Below are positions 27,572 to 36,483 of a stretch of DNA of 64,000 nucleotides, in pieces. The stretch lies in NCBI RefSeq assembly GCF_014837045.1, contig NZ_JACSPR010000001.1:432134-496133 (forward strand), written 5' to 3'. The DNA is from Corynebacterium gallinarum (GTDB taxonomy: Bacteria > Actinomycetota > Actinomycetes > Mycobacteriales > Mycobacteriaceae). The notes beneath the pieces are model-generated. The model ran no database searches. It saw nothing but the letters and a program-made list of their open reading frames with translations, and had not been told where the DNA came from. The position numbers were made by a program, and so were the translations under genes. Numbering within the stretch: position 1 is the first letter of the stretch; every line of letters begins with the position of its first letter.

Positions 27572-27885
27572 ATGCGTCAGGGGTCCCTTCGATTAAATAA
27601 CGTTCCATACTCTACCTGAGGGTTGGCCTGCTGTTAAACAACGTCTGAACAACTCCAGAATACGCCCCATCCTGCGAAAACAGAGGCCCGTGGCGGGATG
27701 CGGAGTGAGGTGGGGTGAAAAAAACCGACCCTACCGGCAATCACACAAAACCACCCCCGTGTGATGTAACACATACGACGCCCTTGCGATATTTCTTCTG
27801 AAATCCCACAATGGGTGGCGGGGTTTGGCAGTTTGTTATATATTGCTCAACCTCCCCGAGCACAGGTACAAAGATCAGGTGACAT
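27572..27885. promoter_or_regulatory. lepA / PemK-like divergent promoter region
   Basis: No ORF. TGTGATGTAACACATA near 27758 has one good half of a GlxR-type site and a poor second half. TTATATATT near 27836 is a plausible -10 for the plus-strand gene. Confidence 0.35.
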
Positions 27886-28506
27886 ATGAGCTCCCCGCGC
27901 GCACGCGATTCCGACGGCGATGATCCCCGGGATGGTGAGCCTGGCCTGCTCACACGCCTCTTCCGGTTCATCCTGCACCCGCAGAAGACCAAGGTGGACG
28001 AGAGCCTGGCGATCATCCGTGACGGACTGGGCATCGAGGAGAACCGCGACCCGTCCGCGGAGACGGAACTCACCACTCTGATCGGCCCCCAGGCGGCGCC
28101 CATCCAGACGGAGATCAATGTCCTGCCCACGGAATCCATGGCCCGGGCCTTGTTCTACGCCCCGGACATGGATGGTCAGGCCGATCCCGGTGAGGTGGTC
28201 TGGATCTGGGCCCCCACGGACGGGCCCGGCTCCCCTCCCCGCGAACGCGCCATGGTGGTCGTCGGACGCACCCGCACCACCATCCTGGGGCTGTTGATCT
28301 CCTCCAACCCCGAACACCGGGGCGATGACGACTGGATTGATATCGGCGCTGGAGGGTGGGACACCCGCGGACGCCAGAGCTGGGTCAGGCTCGATCGCAT
28401 CCTCGAGGTGTCCGAGTTGGGTATCCGCCGCCAGGGTGTGGTGCTCCCGCGGGGTCGTTTCGAACGGATCGCCAACCGCCTGCGCAATGAATTCAGCTGG
28501 GCCTGA
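27886..28506 (+). CDS. PemK/MazF-fold family protein, orphan
   Basis: Protein of 206 aa. An N-terminal 85-residue region (LLTRLFRFILHPQKTKVDESLAIIRDGLG) is followed by a PemK-like barrel: DPGEVVWIWAPT, PRERAMVVVGRTRTTILGLLISS, then WVRLDRILEVSE. Those correspond to the PGEVVW opening, the RP.vVl strand and the D..R strand of the toxin fold. No antitoxin gene adjoins it, and actinobacterial members of this type are usually single chromosomal genes, so a toxin role is doubtful. ATG at 27886 in GGTGACATATG. A T6 run follows shortly after the stop (28530). Confidence 0.7.
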   Translation: MSSPRARDSDGDDPRDGEPGLLTRLFRFILHPQKTKVDESLAIIRDGLGIEENRDPSAETELTTLIGPQAAPIQTEINVLPTESMARALFYAPDMDGQADPGEVVWIWAPTDGPGSPPRERAMVVVGRTRTTILGLLISSNPEHRGDDDWIDIGAGGWDTRGRQSWVRLDRILEVSELGIRRQGVVLPRGRFERIANRLRNEFSWA

Positions 28507-28730
28507 CGCCCCAGGACAACCGACGCCGTCGTTTTTTGTAGTTTTACCACCTGCGGTGATAGCCTTTTAGGCTGTTGTCCATTTCCGGAACAACACGTGC
28601 ATGCATGCGGGCAGGACCTTGGGTTCGCAGCTGGACGTGTCGAATATCCCCTGTATCAGGTGGATGTGGGAGAAGGGTCCGGACCTGGGTTTGTACACAA
28701 CTTTAATCAGAAAGTTCAAGAGGTAGTCCG

Positions 28731-28994
28731 ATGGCAAACATCAAGTCTCAGATCAAGCGTAACAAGACCAACGAGAAGGCTCGCCTGCGCAACCAGGCTG
28801 TCCGCTCCGCAGTCCGCACCGAGATCCGTAAGTTCCACACTGCAATCGACGGTGGCGACAAGGCTGCAGCTGAGACCCAGCTGCGCGTGGCCTCCCGTGC
28901 ACTGGACAAGGCTGTCACCAAGGGTGTCTTCCACCGCAACAACGCGGCCAACAAGAAGTCCTCCCTGGCACGTGCGCTCAACAAGCTCGGCTAA
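28731..28994 (+). CDS. rpsT: 30S ribosomal protein S20
   Basis: Basic 87-aa protein beginning [21 protein letters not shown], the usual S20 N-terminus, with conserved [32 protein letters not shown] at the end. Binds 16S rRNA early in 30S assembly. AGAGGTAG lies upstream of ATG 28731, and a leader of about 150 bases precedes it. It is monocistronic with a strong terminator. Confidence 0.98.
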   Translation: MANIKSQIKRNKTNEKARLRNQAVRSAVRTEIRKFHTAIDGGDKAAAETQLRVASRALDKAVTKGVFHRNNAANKKSSLARALNKLG

Positions 28995-29015
28995 TTCAAG
29001 CCAGGCAGTCAACAA

Positions 29016-29050
29016 CCCAGACCGGTGTCTCTTCACCGGTCTGGGTTTTT
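29016..29050 (+). terminator. rpsT terminator
   Basis: Twelve-bp perfect stem CCCAGACCGGTG / CACCGGTCTGGG with six-base loop and T5GT3 tail. Confidence 0.95.
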
Positions 29051-29256
29051 GTTTATGCCCATCGGTTGCATTCCGAGGTTGAGATCGAACAGGTGCCTGC
29101 GGTCCGGCATCCTGTTGCGATGGACGCAGTCATGATTCGGGTGTGAATAACGTGGCTTGGCGGAGCACATGGTGCCGTTGGGCATGTGTCGCACCACAGC
29201 TCATATGAGCATCCGTTTGACCCTACCCGGATAGTCAGATTTGCCTTATCAGACAG

Positions 29257-29916
29257 TTAGCTTGAACCGAATGAGAAACCAGACGAGCCGGAGGAACCAG
29301 TGCCCGGGTCGGTGACGTTGTAGGTACCCGGTCGACCGTCCACGCATGCCTGAAGCATGGGGATATGAGGTGCCTGGGAAGCAATCACGGCCTTTTCAGA
29401 GTTCCGGAGCACGGCATTACCCCTGACAGACCACGTGCCCCTTTCACGTGGGCCCCAGTACTGATAACCGGGCGCCTCGCGAATCAGTCTGGCCGCCTCA
29501 GTTCTGGTGAGAGTGACGGTCCGCGCCCCCTCCGACAGTGCCGCATAGCGCGCGTCGACATCCCGCACCCACAGGGCCCGGTCCAGGAGGTCATAGGCCT
29601 CACCGGCGTTGAAACCGGCAGCCACAGCCGCAGCTTCAATACGGGCGTTGACCGCATTGTCGTTGAGGCCGTTGTCGAGCGCCAGGTTGATATCAGCTGC
29701 GGCCCCGGGCAGGAGCCTCTTCAGCTCTGCAACGATGGCCTGCCCTGCAGCAGCTTCGCTCCTCAACGAAGCCTTCAACTCATTCTCGCTGTAGGTGATG
29801 GTGCACTTGTCTCCAGCTACGGTTAGCTGCGCGGCATTGGCGACAGGCGTGGCGATAATGCCTGCAGCAAGGGCTGCGACGATTCCGGTGGTGAGCGCCA
29901 AGACACGGATTTTCAT
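29257..29916 (-). CDS. Secreted hypothetical protein with Ser/Gly tail
   Basis: Exported protein of 219 aa: signal peptide MKIRVLALTTGIVAALAAG... with cleavage after VANA. A mature helical domain with two Cys (GDKCTITYSENELKASL; MLQACVDGR) is followed by a low-complexity end GTGSSGSSGFSFGSS. The same SSGSSG run occurs at the N-terminus of the cutinase gene at 38542-39672. ATG at 29916 has GGAG upstream; the longer frame to 30030 lacks a signal. Family not recognised; similar Corynebacterium surface proteins are common. Confidence 0.75.
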   Translation of the reverse strand: MKIRVLALTTGIVAALAAGIIATPVANAAQLTVAGDKCTITYSENELKASLRSEAAAGQAIVAELKRLLPGAAADINLALDNGLNDNAVNARIEAAAVAAGFNAGEAYDLLDRALWVRDVDARYAALSEGARTVTLTRTEAARLIREAPGYQYWGPRERGTWSVRGNAVLRNSEKAVIASQAPHIPMLQACVDGRPGTYNVTDPGTGSSGSSGFSFGSS

Positions 29917-30147
29917 GGGGACTCCCTTGTGGTGTAGGTCACGTTCCTGGGTCGGATTGTACTCAACCCTCGCCCATGGCGGGGCGGGTCGCAACACCAG
30001 ATCTCCGGTGTCCCCTGAAGGTGGGGTCAACCATTGCGCATCCCGACGAGGCGATAGGGCGACGTCGTCCGACGGTTGTCACCCGATCCGGGCCCGGGAA
30101 GCTTGAGAACACCCACTGGCCATACCCGGTGATCACGGGTCTCGCGC

Positions 30148-30822
30148 TCACCCCAGGAGCAGCTGGGACGTCCCCTCGTAGAGAAGGGTGAGACCAACGG
30201 CGATGAACACCACCGCGGCGACCCCGTCGAACACCGGACCGGCCCGCAGCACCGCCTTGCGGATCCGCTCGGTGGAAACGATCACGCACATGAGGCTGAA
30301 CACGACCCAGGTCTGCACCACGATCGCGATGATGATCGTCAGGGCGACCGCCAGTGACGGGTTCGCCGGCATCAACGGGGCGAGGATCGCCGCGAAGTAC
30401 ATGATCACCTTGGGGTTGGACAGGTTGGTGGCCACCCCCTGCCGGTAGGCCTGCCCCGGGGTGCCCAGCGCGGCGACCGCATCGGGAATGGGGCGGGTGG
30501 CGGAATTGAAGCGGAAGGCTCGTGCGTCGAGAAGCTCCCTGACCGCTCCCCGACCCATCCGGTACCCCATCCAGGTCAGGTAGGCACCGCCGATGAGCTG
30601 GATGACGCTGAGGATGTCGGGGTAGGTGGTCAGCAGGGTGGCCGCACCCACCACCGTGAGGGTCACCCAGACGGTGAGGCCGGTGACGATACCGGTCACG
30701 CCCATGATGGCGTGGATCCGCGACCGGGTGGCCAGGCGCAGGAGAAAGAAGGTGTCGGGACCCGGGGACAGACTGCCCACGATGTTGAGCAGAATCAGGG
30801 TTCCCAGTGCAGCCCAGTCCAC
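30148..30822 (-). CDS. LysE/RhtB family amino-acid exporter
   Basis: Six-helix membrane exporter of 224 aa with the RhtB signature LNIVGSLSPGPDTFFLLRLATRSR near the N-terminus and the conserved Gly-rich segment YLTWMGYRMGRG, plus NLSNPKVIMYFAAILAPLM. These proteins export amino acids such as threonine, homoserine or lysine. The GTG start at 30822 is four bases after the stop of the ankyrin gene, so it is co-transcribed; no separate ribosome binding site is visible. Confidence 0.88.
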   Translation of the reverse strand: MDWAALGTLILLNIVGSLSPGPDTFFLLRLATRSRIHAIMGVTGIVTGLTVWVTLTVVGAATLLTTYPDILSVIQLIGGAYLTWMGYRMGRGAVRELLDARAFRFNSATRPIPDAVAALGTPGQAYRQGVATNLSNPKVIMYFAAILAPLMPANPSLAVALTIIIAIVVQTWVVFSLMCVIVSTERIRKAVLRAGPVFDGVAAVVFIAVGLTLLYEGTSQLLLG

Positions 30823-30826
30823 CGGG

Positions 30827-31228
30827 CTATGACTCGAAGCGGGCTACGAGATCCTCACGGCCGAACATCCGGGCGGTGTCGATGGCGTTGGGGGTGCCCC
30901 AGGTCGGATCGGCACCGGCGGCCAGGAGGCGGTCGATGATCTCATCTTCCTTCTTGAAGATCGCCCCGGCCAGCGGGGACTGCTGGCGGTTGTTGAGCTT
31001 GTTCACATTGGCGCGGTGCTTGATCAGCACATCCAGCACATCGAGGTTGCCGGCATAGGCGGCGAGCATGACCAAGGAGTTGCCGTCCTGGTTGCTCAGG
31101 TTAGGATCCAGTCCGTTCTGGAGGTAGGCATCCAGTGCCTGGGATGCTTCCTCGCCGCCCTCGCGGGCATAGCCGAACAGGCGGTTGACCAGTTCCTGGA
31201 CATCATCGGGCAGTTGTGATTCCGTCAT
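30827..31228 (-). CDS. Ankyrin-repeat protein
   Basis: Small cytosolic protein of 133 aa made of three to four ankyrin repeats: GLDPNLSNQDGNSLVMLAAYAGN, LIKHRANVNKLNNRQQSPLAGAIF and LLAAGADPTWGTPNAIDTARMF. Such repeats mediate protein contact; no partner is indicated. ATG at 31228 begins MTESQLPDDVQELVNRLFG with AGGA nine bases upstream. It lies between holA and the RhtB exporter on one strand. Confidence 0.85.
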   Translation of the reverse strand: MTESQLPDDVQELVNRLFGYAREGGEEASQALDAYLQNGLDPNLSNQDGNSLVMLAAYAGNLDVLDVLIKHRANVNKLNNRQQSPLAGAIFKKEDEIIDRLLAAGADPTWGTPNAIDTARMFGREDLVARFES

Positions 31229-31281
31229 GGAAGGACATCCTACTCTGCGACGCGGAGGCCGGTGGAGCGGGCATGAGTCGG

Positions 31282-31292
31282 CGTCGATAAGC
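31282..31292 (+). repeat. Dispersed 11-mer CGTCGATAAGC, intergenic copy
   Basis: Copy of CGTCGAYAAGC in the holA-ankyrin gap, 18 bases beyond the holA stop. Confidence 0.8.
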
Positions 31293-31310
31293 ACCCCGCG
31301 CGCTACCCGC

Positions 31311-32297
31311 CTACTTGCGCGCCAGCTCGGCGACTCGGCGCACGGCGAACTCGATGGCGAACTCCGGATCGCCGCCCTGCCCCTTGACCGCGGCATCGAG
31401 TTCAGCCATGAGGATGACCGCCTCGCTGACGGCCTCCCCGGACCAGGTGCGGGCCTGTTTGGCCACCTTCTCCACCACGAACGGTGGCACGCCGAGGACA
31501 CCCGCCAGTCGCCCGGAGTCGATCCGCCCGCGGGTGGAGTACAGCCGGGCGATCTGTCCCACCTTCATGCTCAGGGCGGCGGACAGGGCTGCCGGTTTCA
31601 CCCCGAGTTGGAGTGCCCGGCGCGTGCTGGCCACCGCCTTGGACACCTGCCCCGCACACGCCAAATCCGCCACGTCGAACCCGGACACCTCGGCCACGCC
31701 CCGGTAGTAGGTGCGGATCTTCTCCACGGTGACATTGCCGTCGGTATCGGCCACCAGCTGGGCCACCGCGGAGGCGAGTTCACGCAGGTCGGAGCCGACC
31801 CCCTCCAGGAGTGCGTGGACCACATCGGGGGTGACCTTCGCCCCGTGGGTGCGGAACTCCTGCATCACCCAGGCGGGTAGTTCGCGGTCTTTGAGTTTCG
31901 CCGCCTCGTGCACCACGGCGATCTTCTTCAGTTTGGGCACCATCTGTTTGGTGCGACCCCCACCGGAGTGGATGATGATCATGTGGATACCCGGTGCGGG
32001 ATCCACCGCGGCCTTGAGCACCAGGTTCGCCGGTTCCTGGCCGGCCTGGTCCATGTGGGTGAGCACCACGACGCGGTCCTCACCGAACAGTGACGGTGAC
32101 AGCAGATCCAGAAGCTCACCCTCGGAGACCTCCCCGGCGCGCATCATCGTCACCGGCAGGGCCTCCCCCTCCGGTGATGCCTCCCTGATCTGGGTGGTGA
32201 TGCTCAGGCGTGCGCGTTCGGCCAGGTATTCATCATCCCCGATGATGAGATGAACCAGTGGTACAGGTGGGGTCAATGCTGGGGTCACGGGATCCAT
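31311..32297 (-). CDS. holA: DNA polymerase III subunit delta
   Basis: Clamp-loader subunit of 328 aa that opens the beta clamp. It starts MDPVTPALTPPVPLVHLIIG at ATG 32297 and continues with DDEYLAERARLSI, VVVLTHMDQAGQEP, LHEAAKLKDREL-like helices, GSDLRELASAVAQL and the C-terminal SMKVGQIARLYSTRGR, all typical of HolA. The same frame is open through comEC to 33488, but that part is not a protein-like sequence and is the shadow of comEC. The gene follows comEC by 17 bases, the usual actinobacterial order comEA-comEC-holA. Confidence 0.93.
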   Translation of the reverse strand: MDPVTPALTPPVPLVHLIIGDDEYLAERARLSITTQIREASPEGEALPVTMMRAGEVSEGELLDLLSPSLFGEDRVVVLTHMDQAGQEPANLVLKAAVDPAPGIHMIIIHSGGGRTKQMVPKLKKIAVVHEAAKLKDRELPAWVMQEFRTHGAKVTPDVVHALLEGVGSDLRELASAVAQLVADTDGNVTVEKIRTYYRGVAEVSGFDVADLACAGQVSKAVASTRRALQLGVKPAALSAALSMKVGQIARLYSTRGRIDSGRLAGVLGVPPFVVEKVAKQARTWSGEAVSEAVILMAELDAAVKGQGGDPEFAIEFAVRRVAELARK

Positions 32298-32314
32298 CGT
32301 GCCACACCTCATCT

Positions 32315-33961
32315 TTAGAATCGGCCGTCGGCTGCGTGCTGGGAACCGTCGGTGTGCAGGGTCACCTCCCCGTCGCGGTTGGGGTACATCACCGGTATCC
32401 CCTCCCGGGTGGCGGTGGGCCGGTCGGCGGGTGTCCCGTCCGGATCGGTGACGATGATCAACCCCGTACCCGGGGGTACGGTCCCCGGGAGCTTGTCGAC
32501 GACCACGTACCCGACGTCCACCGGGTCCACCCGGGGTGGCAGGCGGCCACCGTACCAGTGGGATACCAGCAGCACGGTGAACAGCGCCGCCATCACCGCG
32601 GCCAGGCCGCGGTGGATACCCACGATGATCCAGCAGCAGGCGGTAAGCACCCACAGTGTGCCCAGCAGCCCCCCACCGGTGCCGACGGTGGAAATGGGCA
32701 GCTCCTGGCAGACGGACCCGACCTGGTGGATCCACCAGGTGAACGGTTCGCAGATCCTTAAGGCCAGCATCTCCAGGCCACCGGGGGCCAGGGTGAGGAG
32801 GACCGCGACCAGTCCCACCACCGTCACCGGGGCGACCGCCGGGGCCACCAGAACATTGGCCAGCACCGCCACGATGGACACCTGACCCGCCATCACCGCG
32901 ATGACCGGCATGGTCACCACATCGGCTGCCACCGCCACCGCCACCGCACGCACCAGGATGTCCGGCCACCCGGTTCGGGCCAGGGCCCGGTAGAGCAGCG
33001 GAAAGAGCATGACGATGCCGGCGGTGGCCACCACCGACAAGATGAACCCGTACTGCACCGCCAGGTCCGGGTCCCACAGCAGCAGGCCGATCACCGCCAG
33101 GCACAGACCGTGGACCGGTTCCATGCGTCGGGAATTCACCACCGCCAGCAGGCCCACCATCCCGGTCACCGCGGCCCGCAGCACGCTGGGTTCGGTGCCC
33201 ACGAGGGACACGAACACCACCAGTGCGAAGGCGGCACCCGCCAGTTGGATGCGGGGACCGATGGTGAGTAACGCCAGCACCACCATCACCGAGGTCGTGG
33301 TGATGGAGACATTCGACCCGCTGACCGCGGACAGGTGCGATAACCCGGTGTCGATGTAGGTCTGTTCCTCGACCGTGTCCTGCAGGCGGGTGTCCCCCAG
33401 CACCATGCCGGGCAGTAATCCCTGGGAGGAGGGCCCGACCGTGGCCAGCACCGATTCCTGGAACGCATCCCGGACCTGGTTGACCCAACCGGCGTATCCG
33501 GTGGCCTCCCCGACCACCTCCAGGTGATCCGCGGTGACGAGCACCGTGCCCACGCCTGGCCGGTCACTGTCCTTGAGGTGGCCTTCCACCACCACCTGCG
33601 CGGAATGCGGTACCTCATGGTCCCCGTGCAGCAGGACCGGAACCAGGGCGGGGTACCCCTCCACCTCCAGTCGGAGGATCGCCAGGTCCCCCTCCAGTTG
33701 TTTGAACGATCCCACCGTCCCGGTCAGCGGGTCGGGGAAAACAAACCGCTCGGCCTGACCGACCCGCATCCGGGCCACCACCGTGGTCGCCATCCCCACC
33801 GCCGCCGTGGTCACCGCCTGGCCGGATTGTCTGAGGATCAACGCCACCACAGCCACGGCCCCCACCAGCACCATTGCCACCACCATCCCCCGGGTAAGGA
33901 TCACCGAGAACACCACCACCCAGGCCAGCAGGGCTGCAGGCAACAGCCGCAGTTCCCTCAC
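32315..33961 (-). CDS. comEC: ComEC/Rec2 competence-type DNA channel protein
   Basis: Polytopic membrane protein of 548 aa. It has an N-terminal membrane pair, a beta-rich DUF4131 segment, and the competence domain with its hallmark LPGMVLGDTRLQDTVEEQTY and GLSHLSAVSGSNVSI, then about seven further helices. In competent bacteria ComEC carries single-stranded DNA across the membrane. The C-terminal metallo-beta-lactamase domain of longer homologues is absent, and the last 100 residues are polar. GTG 33961 overlaps the comEA stop (GTGA). Whether this bacterium is naturally competent is not known. Confidence 0.92.
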   Translation of the reverse strand: MRELRLLPAALLAWVVVFSVILTRGMVVAMVLVGAVAVVALILRQSGQAVTTAAVGMATTVVARMRVGQAERFVFPDPLTGTVGSFKQLEGDLAILRLEVEGYPALVPVLLHGDHEVPHSAQVVVEGHLKDSDRPGVGTVLVTADHLEVVGEATGYAGWVNQVRDAFQESVLATVGPSSQGLLPGMVLGDTRLQDTVEEQTYIDTGLSHLSAVSGSNVSITTTSVMVVLALLTIGPRIQLAGAAFALVVFVSLVGTEPSVLRAAVTGMVGLLAVVNSRRMEPVHGLCLAVIGLLLWDPDLAVQYGFILSVVATAGIVMLFPLLYRALARTGWPDILVRAVAVAVAADVVTMPVIAVMAGQVSIVAVLANVLVAPAVAPVTVVGLVAVLLTLAPGGLEMLALRICEPFTWWIHQVGSVCQELPISTVGTGGGLLGTLWVLTACCWIIVGIHRGLAAVMAALFTVLLVSHWYGGRLPPRVDPVDVGYVVVDKLPGTVPPGTGLIIVTDPDGTPADRPTATREGIPVMYPNRDGEVTLHTDGSQHAADGRF

Positions 33962-34671
33962 AGGGTCACTGCCCCGGAGATCTGCGCGAATTTCGACGGC
34001 CCGATCCCCTTGACCTCCAGCAGGTCATCGACTGCGGAGAACCCACCAGTGGCCTCCCGGTGCTGGATGATCGCCTGGGCCGTCTTCTCCCCCACCCCGG
34101 GCAGCGTCTGTAACTCCGCGGCGGTGGCACTGTTCAGCGAGATCACACCACCCGCCTCCGTCCCACCACCGGTCATACCTGCCGTCCCGGGTGTTCCGCC
34201 CGGGCCCTGCACACCGAGGCCTCCCGCTGCGGCAGGTGGGTCCATCCCCTGAACCACCACCACGATCTGCACCCCGTCCTCCAGCACCTGCGCCAGGTTG
34301 AGGGTGGTCAGTTCAGCATCGGGAAGGGCACCCGCGGCGGCGAGGGCGTCGGCAACCCGGGCACCGGAGGGCAGGGTCACCAGGCCCGGGCGGGAGACGT
34401 GCCCGATCACCGACACCACAATCCCCGCATCCGCCTCGGAGGCAGTGGTCGTGATCGAGGGTTGTGCCAGGGCGGTCACCGTCACCGGGTCCGGGGTGTC
34501 GTCCTGCAACAGGAACACCCCTCCCATCCCGACCGCGGCGATGCCCGCCACGATGGCGGCATGACGTAGGGAGATGGTGAATCTGGGTGTGGGGTACTCC
34601 ACGTCCAACAGATCCTCCGTCCCCGTCGGGCGGGTCAGGTCCTTCAACCTGGCTGCGATATCAGGTTTCAT
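33958..34671 (-). CDS. comEA: ComEA-type DNA-binding protein with SLBB and helix-hairpin-helix domains
   Basis: Membrane-anchored DNA receptor of 237 aa. One transmembrane helix (AAIVAGIAAVGMGGVFLL, near residues 37-55) is followed by a SLBB domain (VVSVIGHVSRPGLVTLPSGA) and a Gly-rich linker. The C-terminal HhH pair is INLNSAT-like (ISLNSATAAELQTLPGVGEKTA, AVDDLLEVKGIGPSKF). ATG at 34671 gives a normal ComEA N-terminus; the upstream open frame to 34866 has no support. It is coupled to comEC. Confidence 0.92.
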   Translation of the reverse strand: MKPDIAARLKDLTRPTGTEDLLDVEYPTPRFTISLRHAAIVAGIAAVGMGGVFLLQDDTPDPVTVTALAQPSITTTASEADAGIVVSVIGHVSRPGLVTLPSGARVADALAAAGALPDAELTTLNLAQVLEDGVQIVVVVQGMDPPAAAGGLGVQGPGGTPGTAGMTGGGTEAGGVISLNSATAAELQTLPGVGEKTAQAIIQHREATGGFSAVDDLLEVKGIGPSKFAQISGAVTL

Positions 34672-34726
34672 AACCGCTGACGCTAAGGCGGCCGTCCCCG
34701 GTGGACAAGCAGCGGGGTGCCCCGCC

Positions 34727-34765
34727 TGTGGATAACAATCACCCCACAGCCCGTGCTGTGGATAA
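34727..34765 (-). promoter_or_regulatory. Two perfect DnaA boxes upstream of comEA
   Basis: TTATCCACA occurs on the minus strand at 34727-34735 and 34757-34765, 30 bp apart on the same face of the helix. They lie 56 bp upstream of the comEA start, in the promoter region shared with sodC. Confidence 0.5.
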
Positions 34766-34892
34766 GTGCTGTGGTTGCTCCCCCACCCCCTGCGGAACTT
34801 CGTAGACTGGCGGGCACCACCCACGTCATGACGAAGAGCACCAGAAGATCCCCCGGTCCCCTGCACCGGGGTCCGACACGAAGGAGCACATC

Positions 34893-35591
34893 ATGAAAAC
34901 CACACCATTGTTCACCAGGACCCTGCCACGGGCAGTGATCGCCACCCTGGCAGCCACCGGACTGCTCACCCTCAGTGCGTGTGCCTCTGAGGAGGACGCG
35001 CAGACCAGCGAGACGACCACGGAGATCACCACCGAGACAACCTCGGCCACCGCCACAACCACCACCACCGGAGGGGATGCCGGAGCGGACGCCGGGTCAG
35101 AACCCGACCTGACCGCCACCGTCACCACCGCCGAAGGCACCGAGGTTGGCACCGCGGAATTCCGGGAGCAGGATGGGGCGGTAAGCATCACCGTCGGGTT
35201 CAGCGACATGGAACCCGGTTTCTACGGCCTGCACATCCATCAGATAGGAGTGTGTGAAACCGACAGCACCGCCCCCGACAACCCGGACAAGACAGGTGCG
35301 TTCCTGTCCGCCGGAAGCCACCTGGGGGCCGGGGAGTCAGATCACCCGGATCATCCCGGTGATCTCCCGCAGCTGCTGGTGAAGACTGACGGTTCCGCCG
35401 CCATGACCATGGAAACCGACCGGTTCACCCTGGCGGACCTGGAGGATGAGGACGGTTCCGCCGTGATGATCCATTCCGACCCGGACAACTTCGCGAACAT
35501 CCCGGAGCGCTACGCCCCCGATGGTGCGGATGAGGACACCCTGGGTGCCGGTGATGCCGGCAGCCGACTGGCCTGCGGCGTCATCGGATAA
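34893..35591 (+). CDS. sodC: Cu/Zn superoxide dismutase, lipoprotein
   Basis: Extracytoplasmic lipoprotein of 232 aa that dismutates superoxide. The signal peptide ends in LSAC (Cys30), followed by a Thr/Glu-rich linker (residues 35-70). Metal ligands fit the family: His114 and His116 in GLHIHQIGVCE, His143/His151-His154, Asp157 in GDLP and His194 in VMIHSDPDNF. Cys121 and Cys228 can form the structural disulphide. The active-site Arg is expected near the C-terminus (GSRLACG). ATG 34893 has GAAGGAG seven bases upstream. Divergent from comEA. Confidence 0.92.
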   Translation: MKTTPLFTRTLPRAVIATLAATGLLTLSACASEEDAQTSETTTEITTETTSATATTTTTGGDAGADAGSEPDLTATVTTAEGTEVGTAEFREQDGAVSITVGFSDMEPGFYGLHIHQIGVCETDSTAPDNPDKTGAFLSAGSHLGAGESDHPDHPGDLPQLLVKTDGSAAMTMETDRFTLADLEDEDGSAVMIHSDPDNFANIPERYAPDGADEDTLGAGDAGSRLACGVIG

Positions 35592-35618
35592 ACCGCGCGC
35601 GCCGTGGGCAACGGGTCC

Positions 35619-36419
35619 CTAGCCTTCGGCCCCGTCGTCGGCGAACACACAGGACACCGCGATCGCGCCGGGCCCGGCGTGGACCGCGAGGGTGGGATCG
35701 AGGTCCACCATCATGAAGCTGGATCCCTCCGGGAGGGCCTCGGCGAGCATGGTCTCCAGTGATTTCGCCGCCTCGCGGGCCTGGTTCTGGGAGATGGCCA
35801 CAAAAGCAGGGGCGTCGCCTGCCCGGTTCTGCGCGAGTTCCACGAGTTTGGCAAATGCCTTGGACTGGGTACGGGTCTTGGCTGCGATCTCCAGACGGCC
35901 ATTGTTCACCCGCATGATGGGCCGGTTGGCCAGGGCGGTGGACATCACAGCCGTGGCGGTGGAGATCCGCCCAGAACGGCGCAGCTCATCAATGCGGTGC
36001 AGGTAGACCCACGTCTCGGACCGGTGGAGGGTGTCCGCGGCGATGTCATAGCACTCCTCCAGGGAGGCACCATCGCGGGCAACTCTGGCTGCGGCCATGG
36101 CGGCGGCCCCCACAGCCATGCCGAGGGAACCGGTATCCACGACGCGGACAGCACCGTCGACAAACACCGCGGAGGCGGCCACCGCCGCGGACCAGGTGGA
36201 GGATAGTTCCTTGGTGATATGCAGGGCCAGCACGCCCTGGTCCCCACCCCGTTCGAGCTGCCGGGCGTAGGCGGCGGCCAGTTCCAGGGAGGACAACCCC
36301 GAAGTGGTGCGTTCCTCACCGTTTTGCATCAGGTGCAGGTCAAGGACGGTGATGTCCAGTTCATCCGCGACCGTGTCCGGCAGACATGCTGATGAATCCG
36401 TGATGACGCGAACTGCCAT
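35619..36419 (-). CDS. DegV family fatty-acid-binding protein
   Basis: Cytosolic 266-aa protein of the DegV/FakB type, which holds a fatty acid for a FakA-like kinase. It opens with MAVRVITDSSACLPDTVADEL, where the DSSA Ser contacts the ligand carboxylate, and has the family LHITKELSSTWSAAV and VVDTGSLGMAVGAA segments. ATG 36419 is preferred; a TTG at 36428 would add three residues. It precedes comEA-sodC in an order shared with mycobacteria (DegV next to gpgP, rsfS, nadD). Confidence 0.9.
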   Translation of the reverse strand: MAVRVITDSSACLPDTVADELDITVLDLHLMQNGEERTTSGLSSLELAAAYARQLERGGDQGVLALHITKELSSTWSAAVAASAVFVDGAVRVVDTGSLGMAVGAAAMAAARVARDGASLEECYDIAADTLHRSETWVYLHRIDELRRSGRISTATAVMSTALANRPIMRVNNGRLEIAAKTRTQSKAFAKLVELAQNRAGDAPAFVAISQNQAREAAKSLETMLAEALPEGSSFMMVDLDPTLAVHAGPGAIAVSCVFADDGAEG

Positions 36420-36483
36420 GACACTCAACTTCCCTCTTCATTCGGGTTGACCTGCACCTAACACCTCACACCGGCCGGCACCG

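Noticed and set aside
32298..33488. N-terminal extension of holA through comEC
   Set aside because: This part of the frame is an alternative reading of comEC, rich in Gly/Arg/His/Pro, and HolA homology begins at 32297.
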